From positions 1 through 56,468 of the forward strand of contig JAIPGP010000011.1 in NCBI GenBank assembly GCA_021735645.1: a stretch of DNA of 56,468 bases. Reading direction: 5' to 3'. Both the position numbers and the translations under genes were made by a program. Below the pieces are notes generated by a model, which was not told the origin of the DNA, did not search any database, and saw only the letters and a program-made list of their open reading frames with translations. The stretch's first letter is position 1. The number at the start of each line of letters is the position of its first letter. This document shows, one piece after another, positions 35,524 to 44,221 of this stretch. This DNA is from Candidatus Cloacimonadota bacterium (GTDB lineage Bacteria; Cloacimonadota; Cloacimonadia; Cloacimonadales; TCS61).

Positions 35524-38500
35524 CTATTTGAGCAGGATAAGTTTCTTCGTTTCGCTGTTTTCAGCAGTAATAAATTTCAATAGATATATCCCGCTGCCAT
35601 AATTCTCCGCATTCCAGGTAACTTGATGACTGCCAGCCTCAAAAGGCTCATTGACCAGAGTTATTACTTTCTGTCCTTTTATGTTATAGATTTCCAGCAG
35701 GGCATTACTGCCAACCGATAATTCAAAGAGAATATTAGTCTCAGGATTGAAAGGATTAGGATATATAGTCAGGCAATCTTTCATCGGTTCCAGGTCATCC
35801 ACTTCATTAGAAGTATATGGACTTTCATAAGCTCCCATATCGGGCGCAGAACCATAATATTCATCATCACTAAGATCAACTAAGACTTCGCCTCCATACT
35901 CAAAATAACTGGTCCCGGCATCAATACAAGGAGAATCCTCGGTCAGATTATAATTCCCTAACTCTGCATCCACAAATAAAGGATCAGCATCAATATTACC
36001 TTCTAACCAGTTAACTGTACCATTATTGTTGGTCTCTATTCCCTCTTCTCCACCTTCAATATCAGAATAGGCAATTGTTATTGTAAGTGGGTCATAATTA
36101 TGATAAAATTCAACTTCCTGTGGTAAATTATTCCAAAAAATACTGTTTACTAAGGTTGGATTGGAAAAAGAGCAGTAAATCCCACCGCCATAATCAGCCG
36201 AATTATTCGTAATTGTCGCATTCTCTAAACTCGGACTGGAAGCACAGCAGTAAATACCACCACCAGATTCAGCCAAATTATTCGATATAGTAACATTCTC
36301 TAAATTCAGACAGGAACTATTCTGGCCGAAAATCCCACCACCACGACTCTCAGCCGAATTATTCGTAATTATTACATTTTCAAAACTCGGATTGGATGAA
36401 TGGTTGCAGAAAATCCCACCTCCATCATCAGCCGAATTACCCGATATAGTCACATTCACCAAACCCGGTCTTGAATTTTCCCAGCAATAAATCCCGCCGC
36501 CACGACATTCAACCGAATTATCCGTTATCATCACATTCTCTAAACTCGGATTGGAAGAAGAACAGAAAATCCCACCGCCACTAACAGCCGAATTTTCCGT
36601 AATCGTCACATTCCTTAAAATCGGACTGGAAGAATAGCAATAAATCCCACCGCCATTACATTCTGGCCATTCTCCCATTGCATATCCATTAGTAATTGTC
36701 AAATATGAAATTGCAACATTTACCGCATTATGGAACCTGATCACTCTCGCTGCTCCTTCCGCATCAAGAATTACAGTATCTTCATAATATCCTGCTAATG
36801 ATACATAATCAGGTAAATTTATAGGGAAATATTCTGCATTAATCGAAGGACTGTAAGTACCTTCTTCAAGATAAATCGTGTGATGATTTTGACTATTAGC
36901 CAATATAACAGAACAGGCATACTGGATTGTCTGTAGAGGATCATCCAAAGTTAAACCTGTATTGGAATTATTTCCTGAAGGTGACACGAAAAGATTAGCA
37001 TTTATCTGTTCCTGTAATCCCTGTAATATATCAAAAGTGAAGTTTTGAATCGGAGTAGCATGAAAATCTGTCGGATTTGACACCGTGAAGGTATCAACTA
37101 TGACATATAAATTGCTGTCAGAATAAATATCACTGCCAATATTTCGATTGTTTGTGTTATTCAAATAAATATTGCAGCGATTTTCACTGCTGAATACTGG
37201 ACTGGAATATTCACTGTAAATACCACCGCCAAATTCATCAGCCGAATTATTCGAAATAGTAACATTCTCTAAACTCGGACTGGAATTTTCCCGGCAGAAA
37301 ATCCCACCGCCCATTTCATCAGCCGAATTATCCGAAATAATCACATTCTCTAAACTCGGACTGGAATGCCAGCAGTAAAGCCCACCACCTTCAATCCCAG
37401 CCGAATTATCCGTAATCGTCACATTCTCCAAACTTGGACTGGAATTCCCCCGGCAATAAATCCCACCGCCACTATCCTCAGCCGAATTACTCGTAATTGT
37501 CACATTCTCTAAACTTGGACTGGAATCCTCCCGGCAGTTAATCCCACCACCAAGTCTAGCATGTCCATTAGTAATTGTTAAATCTGATATTGTCACATTT
37601 TCTGTATTATAAAGCCAGATAACTCCTGCTGTTCCTTCTGCATCAAGAATTACTCCTGTTTCACTTTCACCGCATAATGAAACAAAATCCGGTATATTTA
37701 CTGGAAAAAATTCACTATTAATTGAGGGGCTGTAAGTACCCTCTAAGAGATTTATAGTATGAGGATCAGATTCATTAGCAAATATGATAGAGCAGGCATA
37801 CTGAATTGTCTGTAAAGGATCATCAATAGTTAAGCCTGAGTTGCTGTTAAGCCCTTCAGGTGAAACAAAAAGGTCAGCATTTACCTGCTCCTGAAATCCT
37901 TGTAAAATATCAAAAGTGAAGTTTTGAATCGGAGTAGCATGAAAATCTGTCGGATTTGACACCGTGAAGGTATCAACTATGACATATAAATTGCTGTCAG
38001 AATAAATATCACTGCCATTACCTCGATTGTTTGTATTATTCAAATAAATATTGCAGCGACTTTCACCGCTGAATACTGGGCTGGAATATTCACTGTAAAT
38101 CCCACCACCATAATATCCCGCAGAATTATTCGAAATAGTCACATACGCTAAACTCGGACTGGAACCAAAGCAGTAAATCCCACCGCCATAAATCTCAGCC
38201 GAATTATCCGTAATCATTACATTCTCTAAACTTACATCAGAAGAATACAGGCAGTAAATCCCACCGCCCATTTCATTAGCCGAATTATCCGAAATAATCA
38301 CATTCTCTAAACTCGGACTGGAATGCCAGCAGTAAAGCCCACCACCACTATCCTCAGCCGAATTACTCGTAATTGTCACATTCTCTAAACTTGGACTGGA
38401 ATCCTCCCGGCAGTAAATCCCACCACCAAGTCTAGCATGTCCATTAGTAATTGTTAAATCTGATATTGTCACATTTTCTGTATTATAAAGCCTGATAACT

Positions 38501-40041
38501 CCTGCTGTTCCTTCTGCATCAAGAATTACTCCTGTTTCACTTTCACCGCATAATGAAACAAAATCCGGTATGTTTACTGGAAAGAATTCATCATTAATTG
38601 AGGGGCTGTAAGTACCTTCTGAGAGATATATAGTATGAGGATCAGATTCATTAGCAAGTATGATGGAACAGTCATACTGGATTGTCTGTAAAGGATCATC
38701 AATAGTTAAGCCTGAGTTGCTGTTAAGCCCTTCAGGTGAAACAAAAAGATCAGCATTTACCTGCTCCTGTAATCCATGCAAGATATTGAAAGTGAAGATT
38801 CCAATCGGGAAAGCATGAAAATCTGTCGGATTTGCCACTGTGAATGTATCAACTATGACATTTATATGAATACAATCATAAGAATAAATATCACTACCAT
38901 AACCTCGATTGCTTGTGTTATTCAGATAAATGTTACAGCGATTTTCACTGCTGAATACTGAATTGGAAGAAAGGCAAGACATCCCACCACCATGTTCAAT
39001 TGCTGAATTACCCGTAATCGTCACATTTTCTAAACTCAGACTGGAATAATCGCAGTAAATCCCACCGCCTTCAGATCCAGCCGAATTTTCCGTTATCTTC
39101 ACAACCTCTAAATTCAAACTGGAGCCAAAGAAGAAAATCCCACCGCCATCTCCTCCAGCCGAATTATTAGTAATTGTAACATTCTCTAAAATCAGAACGG
39201 ATTCATGGCACCAAATCCCACCACCACAATCAGCCGAATTATCAGTAATTGTCACATTTGCTAAACCCGGACTGGAATTTTCACGGCAATAAATCCCACC
39301 TCCACTACTCTCTGCCGAATTACCAGTAATTGTCACATTCTCTAAACTTGGATTGCTAAAATAACGGCAGTAAATCCCACCACCACGATTAGCCGAATTA
39401 TCTGAAATAGTCACATTCTCTAAACTCGGACTGCTGGAATAACGGCAGTAAATCCCACCACCTTCAATCCCAGCCAAATTATCCATAATAGTCAAATTCT
39501 CTAAACTCGGACTGGAATTTTCCCGGCAATAAATCCCACTGCCATAATAAGCCACATTATCCCTAATCGTCACATTTTCTAACCTCGGACTGGAAGAATC
39601 GCAGTGAATTCCACCACCATAATACTCAGCCGAATTATCCATAATAGTCAAATTCTCTAAACTCGGACTGGAATAAATGCAGTTAATCCCACCGCCAGCA
39701 TAAGACTGCCCATTAGTAATCGAAAAACCGGTTAATACAGAAGTAGAATCTTCATCATTTTCAAATGTGACTACAGAGCCATTTTGATTGCCATCAATGA
39801 TTGTTTGCGAAATATAGCTTGTATCCTGGGTAGTATAAAACAGCGAACCCAGAATTACTGCTTTACCATTGAAATCAATATTCTCCACATATGTGCCAGG
39901 TGCTGCAATAATCTCGTCTCCATCATCAGAGGCATTAATTCCTAACTGAATAGTTGGGTAATCTTCCGGTATGTTTATAGTTATTGCCAGCGCACCTATT
40001 GTCATAAACATAAAAATTAATAATATAATTTGCTTTCTCAT
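35524..40041 (-). CDS. 1505-residue beta-helix surface protein with T9SS-type sorting domain
   Basis: The largest of three beta-helix paralogues in the window. It has a signal peptide (about 1-19), then four helix modules joined by LFVSPxGxNSNxGLTxDDPLQTIQY linkers (near residues 432, 722 and 1014), built from about 25-residue coils such as SLENVTITDNSA and GGGIYC. A sorting domain (about 1430-1505, NPFNPET to LILLK) ends it. Two modules share nearly identical DNA with an 876-base period. It is likely surface-exposed and adhesive or glycan-binding; no active site was identified. The ATG has AGGC upstream but no strong ribosome site. Confidence 0.85.
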   Translation of the reverse strand: MRKQIILLIFMFMTIGALAITINIPEDYPTIQLGINASDDGDEIIAAPGTYVENIDFNGKAVILGSLFYTTQDTSYISQTIIDGNQNGSVVTFENDEDSTSVLTGFSITNGQSYAGGGINCIYSSPSLENLTIMDNSAEYYGGGIHCDSSSPRLENVTIRDNVAYYGSGIYCRENSSPSLENLTIMDNLAGIEGGGIYCRYSSSPSLENVTISDNSANRGGGIYCRYFSNPSLENVTITGNSAESSGGGIYCRENSSPGLANVTITDNSADCGGGIWCHESVLILENVTITNNSAGGDGGGIFFFGSSLNLEVVKITENSAGSEGGGIYCDYSSLSLENVTITGNSAIEHGGGMSCLSSNSVFSSENRCNIYLNNTSNRGYGSDIYSYDCIHINVIVDTFTVANPTDFHAFPIGIFTFNILHGLQEQVNADLFVSPEGLNSNSGLTIDDPLQTIQYDCSIILANESDPHTIYLSEGTYSPSINDEFFPVNIPDFVSLCGESETGVILDAEGTAGVIRLYNTENVTISDLTITNGHARLGGGIYCREDSSPSLENVTITSNSAEDSGGGLYCWHSSPSLENVIISDNSANEMGGGIYCLYSSDVSLENVMITDNSAEIYGGGIYCFGSSPSLAYVTISNNSAGYYGGGIYSEYSSPVFSGESRCNIYLNNTNNRGNGSDIYSDSNLYVIVDTFTVSNPTDFHATPIQNFTFDILQGFQEQVNADLFVSPEGLNSNSGLTIDDPLQTIQYACSIIFANESDPHTINLLEGTYSPSINSEFFPVNIPDFVSLCGESETGVILDAEGTAGVIWLYNTENVTISDLTITNGHARLGGGINCREDSSPSLENVTITSNSAEDSGGGIYCRGNSSPSLENVTITDNSAGIEGGGLYCWHSSPSLENVIISDNSADEMGGGIFCRENSSPSLENVTISNNSADEFGGGIYSEYSSPVFSSENRCNIYLNNTNNRNIGSDIYSDSNLYVIVDTFTVSNPTDFHATPIQNFTFDILQGLQEQINANLFVSPSGNNSNTGLTLDDPLQTIQYACSVILANSQNHHTIYLEEGTYSPSINAEYFPINLPDYVSLAGYYEDTVILDAEGAARVIRFHNAVNVAISYLTITNGYAMGEWPECNGGGIYCYSSSPILRNVTITENSAVSGGGIFCSSSNPSLENVMITDNSVECRGGGIYCWENSRPGLVNVTISGNSADDGGGIFCNHSSNPSFENVIITNNSAESRGGGIFGQNSSCLNLENVTISNNLAESGGGIYCCASSPSLENATITNNSADYGGGIYCSFSNPTLVNSIFWNNLPQEVEFYHNYDPLTITIAYSDIEGGEEGIETNNNGTVNWLEGNIDADPLFVDAELGNYNLTEDSPCIDAGTSYFEYGGEVLVDLSDDEYYGSAPDMGAYESPYTSNEVDDLEPMKDCLTIYPNPFNPETNILFELSVGSNALLEIYNIKGQKVITLVNEPFEAGSHQVTWNAENYGSGIYLLKFITAENSETKKLILLK

Positions 40042-40465
40042 AATGCCTCCATATCCTTATGAAATATACATTAACTATTATAATCATATTGAAATAATTT
40101 GTCAACTATTTAGCAAAATTGAAAATAATTACATCGTGATTGGGAAAAGAAGTGATTGGTGAATGGATGGATTATAAGAAATATCGTTATCCAATTTAAT
40201 TATACCCCGAATGGAGTTAAACTATACAAGCCACGGATGCAAACCCGTGGTAATGATACGCCCACAAAATCAATGACGAATGGTGTTTCTCGTTCGTGAT
40301 GCAGCTACTTTAGAGCTGTGCCCTTTCAGGGCAATTTGAAACCTGATTTCTTTCTAATTTCTGAGAGATACCTGCTCTGAATTAAATATCTTGACCGATT
40401 ATTATAATAATTCAGAAATTTGTTGGATTAAAAATGGATTATTCACTGAAGAAAAAGGGGACCTC
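40042..40465. other. Divergent intergenic region with hairpin cluster
   Basis: This gap carries successive small hairpins: CCACGG/CCGTGG (40231-40250), ACGAA/TTCGT (about 40273-40295), CAGCT/AGCTG (about 40303-40319) and GCCCT-TTC-AGGGC (about 40320-40333). The sequence style (CCACGG-ATGCAAAC-CCGTGG, GCCCTxxCAGGGC) resembles REP/BIME-type units seen near REP-associated transposases, but no such gene is in the window. Promoters must also lie here. Confidence 0.5.
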
Positions 40466-42619
40466 ATGAAAAAGTATGCTGTGATAGTATGTATTTTTGT
40501 TTATGTATCGCTGGTATTTTCTCAGGTAACGGAAGAAGTTAATACTGATTCTATTATTTCACATTTAACTAATCCCGAATTGTATTCCATGGAAGAAGTA
40601 AAAGACTATGCAGTTGATCAATACCTTAATATGTTATATCTGGTGATAGCAGATACCATGAACATAGCAGAAGAAGTAATCACAACAGCAGCTTTTTTTC
40701 AGAGTTTCATAAAAAACGAAGATCAAAGGTCAGAATTTTTGATCATAGACGATAAATTATGTTTAAAACTGCCAAAAAGCGGAAGTGATTTCAGGAAGCG
40801 CATCATCAATTTAATAAGAAAGTGTTACGAGAAAGTAAGTTCCCGATGGAGGAGATTGGGATTAGAAATACCTGATGGGCTTTATTTCATCTGGGTAATC
40901 CGAGATTTTGAGACCATGAAGGAAGATTTTGAAACCGAAGAATATACGATGGCATTTGCTATCCCGTGCCGTTATCTGGTAGTTCCCTACAATTTATTTT
41001 CCCGCAAATTTCTTTCACAAAAAGAGTGGGAAGGCACTTATGACACAGCTTATGAGATGTATTCAATTCATAAATTCAAAATACACATCATGCATGAATT
41101 AACGCACACATTTGTCAATTCATTGATTGGCTACACATATCATGACAGTCTCAGCACCTGGTTTCATGAGGCTACGGCAATCTGGCTTTCCGGAGATGAC
41201 GGCAAGGATCTTACCCGAGAATACAAAGTATATATGAATACTTTCAATTATATTCAATTACGCTATGGTAATCGTAAATTACGCAATTTTATCCATGACA
41301 GTATAATAGCAAAAAACACAGAAACAGCCTTTGAGAAGCATCTGGGAGTGAGTAATGTGAAGGAATTCGAAGAAGACATGCGGAAATGGAAACAAAGGAA
41401 GAAATTCTGGCTGCATGTGGCTTTGATCGGTTGTGCCGGATTAATATTCATCCTTATCTTTATCCATTTATATACCGAGTATAAAATCAATTATGGCTTA
41501 TCCGGATTAATTGTTGCCTTGATCTGGTTCCTGTATTTAGGAAAATATAGTATTATTGCACACTGGTTTGATCCTGAAATGCTCAATAGTATCTTTAATT
41601 TTCTGCCCTGGCTGGCAGTAATCATGATTGGGTTGTATATCGTGATCATGGTTATATATGCTATCCATTTACGTTATCGCGGGCAGAAATTCCATAGTCT
41701 GACGGATCATGCCCAGTTGTTACAGGCAGATATATATTCCGCAACAGACTGTTATTGGGCAAGGCAAAATTTTGAGAGATCACAGGAGTTTAAATCTACT
41801 CTTAAGATGATCAGGGCAAAGAAACAGATGGATCAGGCATTTGCCAGTATCACCAAGGCGTTTCGTGATCTGGAAGAAAACAAGCGGATCTACTGTGAAA
41901 AGGTAATCGAGCTTTTTACGAAAGAGAAGAACGAGATAGCGGAGTTATGCACTTTAAGCCGGGAAATTGAGAGCAATGACATAAAACTGCAACATTTGCT
42001 CGGTAAACCAGATGATAAAATTAAGACAATTGGTAAATTACTTACGGAAGAGAAATATATAGAAGCAAAAGAGCAGTTAAATGAGCTGATTGAAATCCAT
42101 AATGCCTTAGAAGACAGATATAAGTATTGTCAAAGTGTACTGTCGAAATATGCATACTTCAAAGAAGAACTCACCATTTCCGAGAAATATTTAACAGAAA
42201 TGGGAATCAATGATGCCAGGCTTATTGCTTTAGTGGCAGAATTACATGAAGAGTTCGATGATCTAACGGAGTCGCTGGATTCATTTTTTGATAAGAGTGT
42301 GGATGATTCAATAATTGAGCTGAAATACATACTTCGTAAAATTCAGCAAAGGAAAAAAGATATTGAACAAATAAAAAGTGATTACAGCCAGCGAGTGAAA
42401 TTGCTGAATGAAATTGCCAGGTACTCAGAGGACATCGAAAATAACCAGCAGGAAATTATAGACATTCTTGAAATGATGCGAGGATTTCTTCGTAAAATAG
42501 AAACAGCAATTGAGGAAGGGGATTATGATGCTGCAGAAGACGCACTGGAAAAATATGATGAAATGTTTAAGGTTAATCAGTTGCTGTCAGATAGAGATTT
42601 TGATGATGAAGATAATTAG
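40466..42619 (+). CDS. Gluzincin-like membrane metalloprotein with long coiled coil
   Basis: A 717-residue protein with a signal peptide (about 1-20, VFSQ) and an extracytoplasmic peptidase MA-like domain with HELTH at 210-214 and a third ligand E235 in WFHEATAIWLSG. The 20-residue spacing fits gluzincins. About three membrane segments follow (about 313-410), then a long acidic coiled coil (about 430-710). I chose ATG 40466 (AGGGG upstream, then a signal peptide) over an in-frame start 25 codons earlier. The combination of exported protease domain and cytoplasmic coiled coil is not one I recognise; the substrate is unknown. Confidence 0.7.
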   Translation: MKKYAVIVCIFVYVSLVFSQVTEEVNTDSIISHLTNPELYSMEEVKDYAVDQYLNMLYLVIADTMNIAEEVITTAAFFQSFIKNEDQRSEFLIIDDKLCLKLPKSGSDFRKRIINLIRKCYEKVSSRWRRLGLEIPDGLYFIWVIRDFETMKEDFETEEYTMAFAIPCRYLVVPYNLFSRKFLSQKEWEGTYDTAYEMYSIHKFKIHIMHELTHTFVNSLIGYTYHDSLSTWFHEATAIWLSGDDGKDLTREYKVYMNTFNYIQLRYGNRKLRNFIHDSIIAKNTETAFEKHLGVSNVKEFEEDMRKWKQRKKFWLHVALIGCAGLIFILIFIHLYTEYKINYGLSGLIVALIWFLYLGKYSIIAHWFDPEMLNSIFNFLPWLAVIMIGLYIVIMVIYAIHLRYRGQKFHSLTDHAQLLQADIYSATDCYWARQNFERSQEFKSTLKMIRAKKQMDQAFASITKAFRDLEENKRIYCEKVIELFTKEKNEIAELCTLSREIESNDIKLQHLLGKPDDKIKTIGKLLTEEKYIEAKEQLNELIEIHNALEDRYKYCQSVLSKYAYFKEELTISEKYLTEMGINDARLIALVAELHEEFDDLTESLDSFFDKSVDDSIIELKYILRKIQQRKKDIEQIKSDYSQRVKLLNEIARYSEDIENNQQEIIDILEMMRGFLRKIETAIEEGDYDAAEDALEKYDEMFKVNQLLSDRDFDDEDN

Positions 42620-43437
42620 TCAATGTATTTGCGGAAGAGTTCTACGAATATCAGGTTTATAACTATCTGAAGGATAAGAGCAATGACCATGATGACCAGG
42701 AGATAGAAGAAAACCTTATCCATCTGGAAAAGAGTACGGGCATTATTGAGTAGAAATCCTATGCCGTCTTCGCAACCAATGTATTCACCCAGTACAATCA
42801 CTTTGAGAGCAAGTCCTGTGCCGATCAGGAAATTACTGCGGAATACAGGGATGAGAGCCGGAAGATAGACATATCGAATAACTTGAGGCATACTGCCGCC
42901 AAATACATATACCACTTCCTGCTGTTCACGGATAATGCCCCGCAGCCCTGTGGAAGTATTGATCGCCATAATGGGAATGGACATGGCAATGATCATGGCA
43001 ATAGGAACTTTGTCACCCACACCGAAGATGATCAGAAAAATAATTGCCAGGATTGCACCGGGAATAACCTGAAAGAGTGAAAGCACGTTTTCTGCGTATT
43101 CATAAATTGATAGAGCATAGGCTAATATTCCTAAGGCAGAAGCTGTGATAAAAGCAATTAAGAATCCAGTAAACAAGCGGAATAAAGTCAGTTGCAGATG
43201 ATGCGTAAAGCTGTTATCAATCAGATTACCAGTTTGGGAGATCACCTGCCAGGGTTTTGGCACTATATAATCGGGAAAAATGAGAGAGAGCAGCAGCCAG
43301 ACAATCAGGAAGACAATGAAACCAGTCAGGTTTTTCTTAATCAGTCTGGTAAAAAGCTGGAGGAGGGTGGGGGATGCCGCTTTTTTCAAAATACAGTTCC
43401 ATGGCAGTTTGCAGTTTTTTACCCGAAAGCAGTTCAA
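42616..43437 (-). CDS. ABC transporter permease, SsuC/TauC-like
   Basis: Up to 273 residues with about six membrane segments and the binding-protein-dependent permease loop (EQQEVVYVFGGSMPQVIRYVYLPALIPVFRSN), as in nitrate/sulfonate/taurine permeases. The start is unresolved: the first start codon in frame is a TTG at 43437, 101 bases inside the upstream gene, and no ATG occurs before the membrane segments. CTG near 43344 is another option. No ATPase gene is adjacent. Confidence 0.8.
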   Translation of the reverse strand: MNCFRVKNCKLPWNCILKKAASPTLLQLFTRLIKKNLTGFIVFLIVWLLLSLIFPDYIVPKPWQVISQTGNLIDNSFTHHLQLTLFRLFTGFLIAFITASALGILAYALSIYEYAENVLSLFQVIPGAILAIIFLIIFGVGDKVPIAMIIAMSIPIMAINTSTGLRGIIREQQEVVYVFGGSMPQVIRYVYLPALIPVFRSNFLIGTGLALKVIVLGEYIGCEDGIGFLLNNARTLFQMDKVFFYLLVIMVIALILQIVINLIFVELFRKYID

Positions 43438-44221
43438 AGGTTTGCAGCTCCAGTGAGCGTTTGATGATCTGGGGTGAATTACTTAGTCTTCCGGCAGTTA
43501 AATCCAGAGCTTTCCGGGGATTCTGCTCAATCATAAGGCAGGCTTGCTCTAATTCGGTGAGTAATTTGGGTAATAGAGCATCCAGATCAGCATTGGGATC
43601 ATAGAACAGGCAGACCTGGGGATAGAAATCTGAGTGAGTTATCTGCCGCCATTTATCATTCAGATTAAAAGAGAAGAAAAACCTTTCATCATCCACAATC
43701 TGCAAAGCAGATGAGACGGGCATCACGGCATTTCTCACCTTGCCCTGACGCATCATTTCCAGCATGGAAACAAAAGGCAGGTAGCCGATCTCAAGATCAT
43801 TTTCACTATTAAGACCTTCTTTTTCTGCCAGCCAGAGTGAAAGTTGTTCAATGGGGCTGCCTTGAAAAGGGAAATAAATTTTCTGCCCTTTGAGCTGGGC
43901 AAAGCTTTCGCAGCGATAATCAGCAGTAACCAGGTAGTTTAAGCCCGAAACCCAGGAAGCCAGCATTTTTATCGGTACACCTCTTTGCGCAAAGCTTTCG
44001 CCTACAGCATAACCTGTCATCAGCAGAGGTATTTTGCCACCAATAAACAGCGAATGAGCCTGGGCATGATTAGTGAAAAGCTTAATTTCCAGTTCGGGAA
44101 TATGATCTGCTGCTAGCAGTAATGGAATTGAGCTGGGATTATCAGGAGCCATCACAGTAACGGCATTCAGAGTAATGAATACCCAGAGTATCAGGCAGAC
44201 CGGTATAAGATTTCTGATCAA
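43337..44221 (-). CDS. ABC-type substrate-binding protein (NMT1/SsuA-like)
   Basis: A 294-residue periplasmic binding protein with a signal peptide (about 1-24) and the two-lobe pattern of the NMT1/SsuA group: FTNHAQAHSLFIGGKIPLLMTG, then FAQLKGQKIYFPFQGSP, and later RQGKVRNAVMP. It starts with TTG that overlaps the stop of the preceding U32 gene (TTGA) and overlaps the permease frame. The pair probably imports a small organic anion or cofactor precursor; the ligand is not readable from sequence. Confidence 0.8.
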   Translation of the reverse strand: MIRNLIPVCLILWVFITLNAVTVMAPDNPSSIPLLLAADHIPELEIKLFTNHAQAHSLFIGGKIPLLMTGYAVGESFAQRGVPIKMLASWVSGLNYLVTADYRCESFAQLKGQKIYFPFQGSPIEQLSLWLAEKEGLNSENDLEIGYLPFVSMLEMMRQGKVRNAVMPVSSALQIVDDERFFFSFNLNDKWRQITHSDFYPQVCLFYDPNADLDALLPKLLTELEQACLMIEQNPRKALDLTAGRLSNSPQIIKRSLELQTFELLSGKKLQTAMELYFEKSGIPHPPPAFYQTD

